Assembly: GCA_039545355.1 (NCBI GenBank)
Contig: BCJJ01000008.1
Coordinates: 1,351,004 to 1,415,003 of the forward strand
Direction: 5' to 3'
Length of the DNA stretch: 64,000 nucleotides
DNA from: Trichosporon coremiiforme
Lineage: Eukaryota > Basidiomycota > Tremellomycetes > Trichosporonales > Trichosporonaceae
The notes below the pieces were generated by a model. That model worked only from the letters and a program-made list of their open reading frames with translations, had not been told where the DNA came from and made no database searches. Shown one piece after another: positions 1 through 12,000 of the stretch. The position numbers were made by a program, and so were the translations under genes. Within the stretch, counting starts at the first letter, position 1. Each line of letters opens with the position of its first letter.

Positions 1-2070
1 CGGCTACTCAGTCTCTTTTGCGCATGGACAGTTACCGTCAGTTCGTGGCTCAAAGCATTGGCACAACACTGCGCGCTAGACGAAAGCGTTCCGCGTCGAT
101 CACCGCGTGCGGGGCCCAGAACAGCGGCACGACCGCATGGCTGATGCGCTGAAGTCTGAGCTAGCCTAGTTCGTGTTCTCGTGCTTACCAGTTGTGTCAA
201 CAGTCTCTGGAAGAGGAAGGGGCCTGCGTGTGCCATGTCGGTGGCACCTGCCGCCTGCACCTGCTGCCTTGAGATGACACTAGGAAAGGCGGCCGAAGCC
301 GTCGAAGCACTGAGAAGCATTTCTGGCACCGCTTCCGGCTTCGGCGGCTATTACCTTGACCTTCAGAGGCCAGAGTCGCGAGCTGCGGATCGCTCGCATT
401 GTTCTACGCCCGTTCCATATCTGGCAAGGCGAGGCACAACGCAACTATCACGGTGGCCGCCACGCGCTCCCCTGCCACATCAGAGCCTTGCAGCAGCAAT
501 TCCATAGCTTCTGTGACATAGCTTCTGTGACATGCATACAGTCGCTCCAACACCGCTGTCTACTCGCCGCCTCCGCCGCAGGCCGCAGCACCGCCATCGG
601 TGGTGGTGACTCACCCGCAGCAAGGGCGCCCACGACGCTCCGCTTTATGACGTCCAGGTCCGGCTCCCATTCCGCACTGTGTGGAGTGCTCACCGAAGAC
701 TGCCTCTAGGCGGCGTTTCGGGATTAGGAGGGCGGCGACGCCCTGGCTACCCTGGCATCAGAGTGGAGGTTGCAGGCAAGCCGGTTATCATTCTGCTCCC
801 GCGTGCTGGAGCGCGTTTCGCGTCAAGCAACTCTCCTATAGGGTCCCCTTGCTCCTTTGCTCCTGTCCAACCCGGCGGCGGGATGCAGATGAAGCAGGCA
901 GTGTCGCTGACATGGCTGCCGAGCATGCGAAGATCAGCGGCGTCTTGCACATGCATCGCCGTCGCCACTCGCATACCTGATAGCTGCTGTGCATTACCCA
1001 GTTGCAGGACTCACGTGAGCTTACGGAAGGACTCGAACTAGCAAATTGGGCAGCTGTGTGCATCGTCGCGCAAGTGCCATGTCGGACGGGAAGTGATTAG
1101 GGCATTAGGGACGGCAGCACATGGTGTATTAGGATTAATACAAGTCCGATTAGAAAATAATACAATATTATAGCGTCAAATGAAATACTTCCCCTCGTCC
1201 GCCCGGCTGTGTGTGGTGTGTTGGGTTGGAGGAACACGACGACAGCCCGCTGCTCCTATCGCCCGCCTGCCAGGCAACTCGCTCACCGTACGCTCACTCT
1301 CCCTCGCCATTTGTCAATTTGCAACAACACCCCACCATCATCTTTTATCTTCTCCATTACATTCACCATCATCCATCCCTGCACACCCCTCAAGCTTGCA
1401 TCCCACGCTTGACCCCGCCCCGACTCTCACCCTCTTCGTCGCCGTCACCCCGACCGCTCCACTCACCGACACCGCAGTCGCCAGCGAGCAACAAGGACGC
1501 GCCAACCCCCCAAACACCCTTCCATCCGCTCGGCTACCTCAGATCGGCACCGGCGCTCTCCTGCTCCAGCCCTCCCTCTCGCCGTCGCACGCGCAGTCCT
1601 CAACCCCGGCTGCACTGCACACGGTCGACTGCCAGATTCGCTCCGACACACAGAGTCCTGTTAGTTTCCTTACTCACCCCGGTCTACCCGCCCCGAATAC
1701 CCCCACCACCGGCCGACATCACACACCTCGCACAACCCCTGGTCTCTGCGGACACATCGCTCCGCTGTTTGCGAGTCGTCCTCGCGCATGACACTGACCT
1801 GTCGCGTGCTTCCGCTATACTGAGCACGCCGGGTGCTGCGCGCACGCACTCGCACGCCGCACGCCGCCGACAAAATTGCATGCGCGGAAGGATGCACCGC
1901 TCAGCCGCGTCTTAGCGGTGTTGTGTCATGCTCGGACGCACGCGCCCCGCTTCTTCCACCTAAATCGCTTCATCCCCCATCCCTCAGACACTAAACACGC
2001 TGTTTTGTCCGTCAAACATGCTGACTAGCCCAGAACTGGTTAATACCCCCTCTTGTCCCTCGTCTTAAAC
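1..2070. other. Intergenic region and leader upstream of PP1
   Basis: I recognise no gene here. Roughly 1300-2070 is rich in C and T and has little ATG content near the PP1 start, as expected of a fungal promoter and 5' leader. Open frames inside it (for example 1180-1791) are low-complexity Pro/Ser/Thr translations of that pyrimidine tract. A 14-bp direct duplication lies at 503-516 and 517-530. A short AT-rich patch at 1126-1175 begins with a 6-bp-arm dyad (1126-1131 with 1136-1141). Confidence 0.6.
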
Positions 2071-3277
<1,207 letters not shown>

Positions 3278-4159
3278 GAGTTCGCGCTGAACTCTAACGG
3301 ATTGACTATGGACATGCATTTGAGGAGTTAGCTGTGCGGCGCGGGGACGGGACCCAGTACCGAGTCGGCGTCGGGGATGCGATTCGCTATACCATCTTTC
3401 TCTTTTTCTCGTTCTTCTTCAATCTTCAACCGGACCGATTCGCCTCTCGTTCTTCCTCGATCTCAAGCCTGCTTCCGGCCGATGCGGCGAAGTGGCGGAT
3501 CGAACGAATCCGGCCAGACGAGAGGGAGGGGAAAGGGTCGACAGGGACGAGCGAAAGAACGGCAAATCGCACCCGACGAACCTCGGCGCTCACCGCAACT
3601 CTTCTCCTCCCAACCCGACTCCCGCTCCTCATCTCCTCTTTTCTCCTCTTCTCTCTTCTCTTCTCTGATCTCTTTTTATTCTCTTCTTCTCTTTTTCTTT
3701 CTCTTCTCTTCTGAATTCAACCCCTAACCCCACCCCCAAACCTGACCCATCCACCCCACCCCCAAACCTGACCCATCCACCCCACCTCAACAAGAAGAAG
3801 AAAGGATGGCAAAATCGGCATTAGAAAACGTGACGTGTACGAGTGTGACGATGCGAGAGCAATGCTTTGGACGGGAGTGTCTGAGCGCCAGCTCAGGCGT
3901 GAGCTTGAGCTGGAATTGGACTGGAATCATGGAGCGTGCACGACAGAGTGTGGGGAGTGGAGAGTCACGTGCAACGGGCGATGAGAGACTGACCGCAGCA
4001 TGACCGCAGCACTGACCAGACACACGGCGCTAATGACAGTATTACCGGGCTCGGCGCGGAGTACCTCTGTGGACTTGGTGCTGATGACATGACATGAACA
4101 CCGGGCTCGTCGGTGCGCCTGGGAATGTGAGAACCTGGCTTGGGAGAGTCATAAGGCTA
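3278..4159. other. Intergenic region between PP1 and the transposon
   Basis: No gene recognised. Positions 3390-3720 are strongly pyrimidine-rich on the plus strand (long CTT/TCT runs). This is followed by two tandem copies of a unit of about 27 bp (CCCACCCCCAAACCTGACCC core) at about 3729-3786. The TA dinucleotide at 4158-4159 is the left target-site duplication of the transposon. Confidence 0.6.
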
Positions 4160-4186
4160 AACTAGGGTCACAGGTTAAGTCGAACG
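4160..4186 (+). repeat. Left terminal inverted repeat of the Tc1/mariner element
   Basis: 27 bp, an exact reverse complement of 5890-5916. It directly follows the TA at 4158-4159. The match stops after CGAACG on the inner side. Confidence 0.95.
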
Positions 4187-4601
4187 GATGCGCACGGTCC
4201 CGTCATCGTCAACCTCGCCGTGGCTCATGTTCTGATCCATAACTCATGCAACGGTACTCTTTATGCCTAGAAACTCCGCGTAGAGCCGAAAGGAATGCTT
4301 GGCAGCTCGGACAAATGGAGCTGCAGAGCGCACCGTGCATACTGGCCACCACACCACCACAATAAAGCTGCATGTCACCACCCTCCTTATCGCCCTAGAT
4401 CTCAGCCACCGAGGCCTGTGCTTGCCCCAAATCTTTCATGTATCAAGCTCCGAAGCTGGGCTTTTGGAAAATCCAAGAATTGAGTCGAAACCATGCATAT
4501 CGGCAGCGGAGTCCGTCCGACTGTCCATCTTTGTGGCATATAAGCCTCCTTGAGTGCCACTTCTCTTCCACAACAGCTCTACCTCATCAGAACTTGCAGC
4601 T

Positions 4602-5742
4602 ATGCCTCGCCCTTGCCTCACACCTCGCCGCCGCGCCAAGATTGCGTCCTTGGCTCGCTACCGCAGCTATTCCTCTGTCGCCTGGGAGTACAACATCGCC
4701 AAGAGCACTGTGGGTTACTGTGTGATGTTAGCTCGCCTCCAGGCTCTCATTCCACCTGCTCTGGCTGTTCTGAACCCTGTCCAGGGGATCCGCATCCCCC
4801 GCAGCCACACCAAGCTCACTCCCGACAACCTCAGAGCGATCTACGAGGTCTTTGAGGCTCAGCCCTTCGCCAGCAATCGTGAGGTGTTGGACACTCTTGC
4901 AGACAGAGACATTGTCCTCTCTCTCATGACTCTGCGCCGTGCACGTCGCCAGCTTGGTTATGGCCGCTTTGTGGCTCTTGTGCGGCCGTATCTAAGCCCC
5001 CTTCACAAGGAGAAGCGTCTCGCTTATGCTCTTGAGCAGCAGCGACTCTTCCAAGAGTGGAGGAAGGTGATCTTCTGTGACGAGGTCCCTCTCTACATTG
5101 ACCAGCTCCACAGAGCATATGTGACGCGCCCCATCGGTTCTGACCGTGCCAATGAGCGGTGAGTGTCTTTCCTGACGTTCTACATGCTGTGGAAGAGTGC
5201 TGACACTCAGGTACATCCAGTACACCTTCAGATCGAGCTGTGGGTCGATTATGTGCTGGGGGGCTATCTGGTATGGCGGCAAGTCGAAGCTGGTGTGGTT
5301 TGACACCTCCCAGTCGACCTCCAAGCGCAAGGGAGTCAATGCGGCCATCTATCGCACCCAGGTGACTGAGAAGGAGTTGTTTGATTGCTGGAAGCGTGTC
5401 AAGACTCAGTGGCGTGGTTATGGCTTGCCCTGGGTTGTAGAGGACAACGCTGTCGTCCACACAGCCAAGGCCACCCGTGGCAAGGCAGAGCAACTTGGCA
5501 TGCGCTTCCTGCCTCACCCTCCCTGCTCTCCTTGCCTCAACCCCATTGAGAACCTTTGGAGCAACCTCAAGCGCCGCCTGGCCCGTCTCAACCCTCGTCC
5601 CACCACCCAGGAGGGGCTATTCGCTGCCGCTACGGAGCTCTGGAACACCTATGATCAGAATGAGATCGACCGACTTATCATGTCCATGCCTAACAGGATC
5701 AAGGACACCATCTCTGCTAATGGAGGACACATTAAGTATTGA
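4602..5742 (+). CDS. Tc1/mariner DD34E transposase
   Basis: Two exons (4602-5158, 5211-5742) separated by a 52-nt GT-AG intron with a CTGAC branch motif encode 362 aa. The N-terminal ~130 residues contain a helix-turn-helix type region (SVAWEYNIAKSTVGYCV at about 25-41) for binding the terminal repeats. The catalytic core shows D160 (IFCDEV), D264 (VVEDNAVVH) and E299 (NPIENLW). There are 34 residues between the second Asp and the Glu, the DD34E spacing of Tc1-like enzymes. The enzyme would cut at the inverted repeats and paste the element into TA sites. I chose the ATG at 4602, which opens MPRPCLTPRRRAK; an in-frame ATG at 4554 is possible but sits next to the TATA-like motif. No stop or frameshift is seen. 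The intron resembles host introns, so correct expression needs host splicing. Confidence 0.93.
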
Positions 5743-5889
5743 TCCCAGGTGCACCATGCTTCGTATATAGGTTACCAAGACTCCCATGCACGTGGAACAA
5801 CTGTTTATAGAGCAAGAAACATGCATATGCATGAGTTATTCGTGGTTGCAGCGAGGTCGACAGTTCACGGCCTCGTTTGTGGCACCACT

Positions 5890-5916
5890 CGTTCGACTTA
5901 ACCTGTGACCCTAGTT
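5890..5916 (-). repeat. Right terminal inverted repeat of the Tc1/mariner element
   Basis: 27 bp, an exact reverse complement of 4160-4186. The flanking TA target duplication is at 5917-5918. Confidence 0.95.
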
Positions 5917-6415
5917 TACCAACGGACTGATCCGAAAGGACTCGTCATAGATGGGTTCTGTACTCGTCGACTAGCAGGACAATGTACCAGGCCCATCTCT
6001 GCTCAGCGGAGGAGGACAGGTATGGAGTGCTGAGTAGTAGTTCACAAGCCTGGCGGGCTTGGCGCGGAGCAGGCAGAGCAGGTATGAACAAGCGGACGCT
6101 GAACCCTCCTGCGTCACCATGATTGCAGCATCGCGCAGAGCTCACTCGATTTGAGAGCGAGACTAAGCCAGACCAAGCGTATCCCCATTCGGCTTTCACT
6201 ACTCGTGGCAACATGAAACCGAGGCTGGACTCTGATCGTGCATAAAGTCAAAGATGTGTTGAGTCAACTTCAACTCTCTCGTTGTCGTAACTGCTTTGGA
6301 CACAGAATCTTGAATGGCATATCTGCGCCGCGTCGTACCAGCAAACAACGCGGCCCACACGCGCTCGCACCCCCGCCGACGCCGTCGCCTCCGTCCCCTA
6401 GGCGCCATTACCATC
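5917..6415. other. Spacer between transposon and tRNA gene
   Basis: Nothing coding is recognised. The stretch starts with the right TA of the transposon target site. The 150 bases before the tRNA are C-rich. Confidence 0.5.
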
Positions 6416-6522
6416 GGTCGCGTGGCCCAATGGCAAGGCGTCTGACTACGACTGAGTCCCCAAGTCACGAGGGGGATTTCAAGTATCATCAGGAGATTGC
6501 GGGTTCGATCCCCGTCGTGACC
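6416..6522 (+). tRNA. tRNA-Arg (anticodon ACG) with a 36-nt intron
   Basis: The acceptor stem GGTCGCG (6416-6422) pairs with CGTGACC (6516-6522) with one G-T pair. The D stem GCC/GGC, an anticodon stem TCTGA/TCAGG and the T-arm GCGGG-TTCGATC-CCCGT follow, the last containing the B box GGTTCGATCCC. The anticodon loop reads C-T-ACG-A, so the anticodon is ACG at 6448-6450, which decodes CGU/CGC after A-to-I editing. An intron at 6452-6487 sits one base 3' of the anticodon, the standard eukaryotic position. Removing it leaves a 71-nt mature body plus the CCA added later. A TTTT run at 6552-6555 could be the Pol III terminator. Confidence 0.93.
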
Positions 6523-8766
6523 TATCTGTGCGTCTCGGAGACGTGCTCAGCTTTTGGATGCATGGAGGGGTGGAAATGTGTGAAGGGGGAGACGAGGGGA
6601 GGAGCTGGTGGTGGACTGGCACTCGCTGCCGGGTGGTGCGTTTGGCACTTGGGCTTGGTGACGCGAGCGCCTGCCAGGCTCTGAGTCTGTTGCCCAGGGA
6701 ATAGTAGCTCGAAGCCAGACAGTCCTTGATGAGCTAGTTGAACATTGGTGCTGCTTACTGGTTAACCAGACGGGCGAGGAGGAGGCAAGTGGTGGATAGA
6801 GCCAGGGAGTGTTCATGGTGTCCACGGCCCGGAATCACGACAGCGTGCAAGGCCGTACACACGATACTCTAGCTTTCATACTTCAAGATGGGATATCAAG
6901 AATAACGCCAGAGAAGGCCAGGACATGGCAAGCCAACGTCGCCAACCTGGGTCGAGCACTACCAGATGTCGCGGGGTCGGAGGGTTAACCTCATGAAGTC
7001 GACGGCCACCGACTTACGTTCCAAGGCTGGTTGTCAAGCCCGTCTATCCCCAGACTTCTGCTGCTCCGTGGTTACTCGACGCAGGAACAGGATGGACGAC
7101 CGGGGGGTCAGCGTGCCGAATGCGAGCGCTTACGAAGGCGCTGATGTCGATGTGGCTTCGGCAACAACTGACTTCTGACTTGCATCCAAAGGTGTCCACT
7201 GAGCACTGCTAGTACTGCTCAATGCTCCCGGCTATCACACAGCGGCCCACGCAAAGAGCCGGGTGGCTCGCACTCCTCTCATATGGGCCGTCGATCTGCT
7301 CAGCATCGAGCTCTCTCTTCTCTCTCTTGTGAGTCAGTCCCCCCCGCCAAGGTGAACAACCTTCGACAACCGAAGTAATCATCGTATTGGTGGATCTGAT
7401 CATAGCTAACCCAGTGAAGCTAGTGAAAGATCAGTGAGTGGTCAGTAACCGCCCACGAGCTGGGAGATCATGATCGCTTTGCACACCATCGGTGGAGCTC
7501 CACCGCATGTCTCAGTGAGATCCTCATTTCTCTCATCGGGCTGTTCGCCGCCCGAAGAGCGAGCGACCGTGCCAGCCGCTATCTCTGTGATAACAGTCCG
7601 CGAGATCATTCTATCGATGGGGTATGGTCGATGACTGTAGCAAAGGACCCATGCTCAGACTTGCGCAGCGATTGCAATCTGGTGTAGGGTGGATGGGGAC
7701 ATGGTCGCTTTGACGAAGGCAAGGGGAAGAGCGCACTCACCCTCCTCGAGACTGAGATACTGGGTTTAATCGCCACTTACACCGTTTATCGAGCCTCCTA
7801 CACTGCACCAATACGACCCAGTGGCCAACCGCCTCCAAGCTATTGACATCCAGCTGGGGACTGAGAGCTGATGCTGAGGACGAAGGGGCGGTCGGTGCCG
7901 AAGCGAGCTCCGGCAAATCTCAACTCACAACTCACAAACAAGCTAACGAAACATGCCTCCTGTCATCCTCTGCAGCTAGCCGCTCGGTGTCTGCTCGGTT
8001 CAGAGGATATCGCGACATGCGTTCCGGAGTTGGTCTAGATCTGATGTTGTTGGTGCGCCAAACGGATCGATGTAACGATGAAGGGTGGAGGTGCGGAACG
8101 TCAAGCGTGGGGCCAAGCTGCTGACGTCTTAACGATTGGCGAGAGAGACATACGCGCATCTGAATACTTGGTGCAACTTGACGAGCTGCGATGGCCAGGC
8201 CGGGGCGATCGGTCGGCTTGCGCAAGGTTAGGTGATGTGCGTGGTGCGTGCCCGACCAGATGGCCCGTTACGAGGTCACTTTGTTGACTTGCTGCAGCAG
8301 AACAGATCTCCCTGGCATCCGGATTTGCGAACCGTGGTTTGTTGATGCAGCTCTGTGTGCCTGTAGCGTTGGTTGAGCTAATGTGGATCTGGATGCGTCC
8401 ATGCACTACGTGGGCATGGTGCATACGGGAGCACCGCACAGCTTAGGTTGGGCCACGGCACGGCCCAGCGCGCTCGGCCCAGAACACAGCGGTTCCATTG
8501 TTGCGGAAATGTTGAGCCCTCGCCTTTACTTGAGCCAGACACATTATTCCAGACACACTTTGTGGACCCAACCTGGCAGCGACTTACTCAGCTGATGCAC
8601 TAGCGATCGCCCACATACCAACTATGCGGGACGAGGCACGAGCCGGTGAACGTCTGGAAATTGGAAACGAAAGCATCCTAGGCTAAGTGATGCTAGTGCG
8701 CGGCTGATATCAGCAAGACTGTGACCGATTTGTGCTTGCGCAACTTTTCTTAAGGTCTAGACTCGA
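6523..8766. other. Gene-poor region
   Basis: I see no gene in 2.2 kb after the tRNA. Open frames are short, lack recognisable domains and show no host-type intron pattern. A TTTT run at 6552-6555 may terminate the tRNA transcript. See the finding on the gene desert. Confidence 0.55.
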
Positions 8767-9041
8767 NNNNNNNNNNNNNNNNNNNNNNNNNNNNNNNNNN
8801 NNNNNNNNNNNNNNNNNNNNNNNNNNNNNNNNNNNNNNNNNNNNNNNNNNNNNNNNNNNNNNNNNNNNNNNNNNNNNNNNNNNNNNNNNNNNNNNNNNNN
8901 NNNNNNNNNNNNNNNNNNNNNNNNNNNNNNNNNNNNNNNNNNNNNNNNNNNNNNNNNNNNNNNNNNNNNNNNNNNNNNNNNNNNNNNNNNNNNNNNNNNN
9001 NNNNNNNNNNNNNNNNNNNNNNNNNNNNNNNNNNNNNNNNN
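8767..9041. other. Assembly gap (275 N)
   Basis: An unbroken run of N. Any open frame drawn across it is meaningless. Its true length and content are unknown. Confidence 0.99.
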
Positions 9042-12000
9042 CGTCGTGGGAGCTGTGATGCCGGCCACAGAGCAGACACCGAGACCAACTTGTCCAGATT
9101 CTCACTCGTGTTAGCAACAACGATGGCCAGATCCCAATTGGAAGCTTACTGAGCATCATCACGCACGCTCGACGACGAGCCGGCAGTATACGGCAGAGTC
9201 GCCGGATGTCGCGGCATAGGTGCGGACCTTACAGCAGCATGCCATCCCATCATCAAGCAGCCTGACAGCAAGCAGAGATGGCCGCACGACGACCCTTCAG
9301 CAACTCACAGTCTGACTCAAAGTCCAGACACTATCGAGAGTGCGCGGAATGTCACACACAGCATCCCGCGCTATACGCCTTGTCTCCTTTCACGGACATC
9401 CGCCACCCCTTACAACAAACTCAACAAATGCCACAGCAACGCCAGGCTAAAAAGAAGTCGGCCATGTCAGTCAGCGCCGCCTCCTGCCACTCTACTACCG
9501 ATAGCCAGTCATGAGTGGCGATGCTTCCCCACGGAACATGCACCGGTGGGCATCAGTGGGCTGTCTTTCAGACGTGTCTGCAAGCAATGTAGAGGCCAAT
9601 CGTACGCACCTGGACCCATGGGGCCAGACCATCAAGTAGACCGTGCAGCGACAATGTCAGAGGTATGGCGAGCATGTCAGGCAGCGTTTGCCAGGCTCAT
9701 GCGGATCTCTCGATATCCGCTCCCTTGCTCGCCGTCAGTGACAAATTTGGGCACCTACCTCTATTGGCCCAGCTTGGGTGGGCATGCTCGGCACTGCGCT
9801 ACTGTGCGCTACACTGAGCACTCACTACCTTGCACCACCTCGAGCGTACTGAACAGAGCATAGAGGCATTTCCGAACGAGAGAACAGCGTTTATGCATGC
9901 GTCAGCTACACGTCACATCCGCATCACGCCATGCATGTGTCGCAGCACATCGCATACTGCATATTGGGCTAGACAGTAGGCGGTAGCGCGGTAGCGTAGG
10001 CGAAGTCGAGGCGAAGCGAGGTGGAGGGTGGGGATGGAGGTGGGTGGGGGAGGGGACATTAGGTGGTCTGGAAGCTGATAAGAACTGGATAGAGTTGGCC
10101 GGTCCGGCCGGCAGCATGAGCCAGCGAGCACAGTTAGCCAACAGGCCCCGAATGTCAGCCTGATCTGCAGGGCCAGAATGATCGATAGCATCGATCGATA
10201 CGGGGCCAGTCTGGCCCCGAGACTAGCGCCTGGCTGACACGAGCTCGGTGCCGGACCTGCTAGGTGTCATTGGTCCATTCGTCTCATGCCGCGCCGCATC
10301 CCTGGGCGACCTGGGCAGCTGATGCGGGACACAGGGCTTCCACATGAACCCACGGACCCCAGTCTCAAAGGAGCGAAGGATGTTGTATTCTTAGAAGCAG
10401 GCGATGCAAGACGTCATCTCGTGATCGTGATCGTGGATTGCCTTTGAGCTAGTCGACTTCGGCGCTCGGCAGGACACAGACAGGCCAGTGTGCGCGAGGC
10501 ACTGGGGAGCAGTTCCAAATAGAGAGTGTGAACCGTGTCGCTGCTATTACAAATTCACTGCCGGTTGCCACTTGAGAGCGCGAGGATGAGAGCGGGGGAG
10601 GCGCCTGGTCCGAGACGTCCGTGGAACCTGGATAGAGACCTGACTGTGAACCTGACAGCGACCAGTAGCTGCGCAGCAGTGCAGGAGGCCGTGCTCCGTC
10701 GATCCCTTCTACCCTTCTACTCTTCTACCCTGTCTGCCGCGGCAAGACGGGCGGACTGGTTGTTGCAGGGGTGGGCTCGAGCTCGATGCAGAGCCTGCAT
10801 TGGTGCCCTGACACCGTTCTGAGAGGTAAGAGTTTGTTCTGCCCGAAATATCGAGCGCGACACGGGTTTGGGTGGGGCTGTATCGGGTTTGGCACACTAG
10901 TCACGCTTGTCGCCGCAGTTCGCCCGCACCTCCCCCCGCATTCTCTGTAAGTGCACCGCGGCAGCGCCGGCGCCGGACCTCATCGAGAGCTTTCTCCCTA
11001 AGTTGAGACCGAGAGAGATACCGAAGTCTACACAGGAACTCGCTGTTCCCACAGTGCCAAGCGCCCGTGACTCTCGAAACAATAAGGTTATGCAGTGTGG
11101 AGCCGCGGGGGACAGATCTCATACCGCTCAAATCTCTGCCACACGATGTGCTGTAGATCAGGAGTGGCAGCTTACCGGCTGGTTACAGTTTACAGATCTC
11201 GTTGCTACTTTTGGTGCTCCTTTGCATCTGTGCACGAAACGGGCATGGATGGGTGTTGACACGGGCGCTCGTGGGGTGGGATGGGTCTACACGGTGCTTG
11301 ACGTGCTCGCTTGCCTGACAATGTCCGCTTTCGGCGACAGCTGCATAGTCCTGCCTGACAGCCCAGCCTGACATGCAGAAGGAAGCCTACATGTTGTTGC
11401 TTAGAACATGCATGGAGCACGGCCAGAGGTGACCGTCGGCTGTCGCTCGCGTTCTGACAACAGCCGAGCCATCCGAGCCATCCGAGCCATCCGAGCTCAC
11501 CGTCGCTGTATTCTGGATCGTAGACTCGGGCAAGTTCAGGCAAAGCTCAGGGTGGCTTATGCAATACCAGTGATCGACACTGGGCCTGACGATCACTTGC
11601 ACCCTAAGTCGATTCTGGTTGGATGACCCCATATGCAGGTGCCAGCAGCGGTCGAGTTCTTCCGAGCGGTCTAGGGCCGCAATCCTGGGCTGTAACGGGC
11701 TACAGCGTACGCACGAGCGGTTCCTTATCTATCTTGGAACGCAGCATGAAAGCCCCACACTATCCTCCGACCAATGAGAGCAGAGAAGGCGGCCAGATAA
11801 GCCAGGGTGGAGTATCGGTCTAACTGCAGGTCGGTCTCGCCTTGGGACACTTTTGACGTCACGGCCCAGGAGTCAAACATCCAACGTTGTGCCGAGCCCT
11901 GACACCGTTCCTTTGCCCAGAACTGAGACCCCGGACGGACGTGTGACTACTGCCTGACCCCGTCTGTCAGGCTCCCGGCGCGTCCAAGCTGTTAGTTCCC

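Larger units (their letters stand above)
4160..5916 (+). mobile_element. Tc1/mariner-type DNA transposon, apparently complete
   Basis: The element is bounded by perfect 27-bp terminal inverted repeats, 4160-4186 and 5890-5916, which begin AACTAGGGTCACAGGTTAAG when read inward. TA dinucleotides flank both ends (4158-4159 and 5917-5918), the target-site duplication expected of the Tc1/mariner superfamily. The repeats lose all similarity immediately outside the TA, so the ends are well defined. The 1,757-bp body holds one uninterrupted spliced transposase gene with a TATA-like motif (ATATAA) at about 4539. With intact ends, no frameshift and all catalytic residues present, the copy could be autonomous or recently active; that is inference, since no second copy is in the window. 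Confidence 0.95.

Noticed and set aside
1094..1110. Two TTAGGG-like words suggesting a telomere
   Set aside because: Only two words, not in tandem register, and flanked by unrelated sequence, with ordinary genes downstream.
8710..9162. Open frames spanning the N run
   Set aside because: They consist mainly of undetermined residues across an assembly gap.
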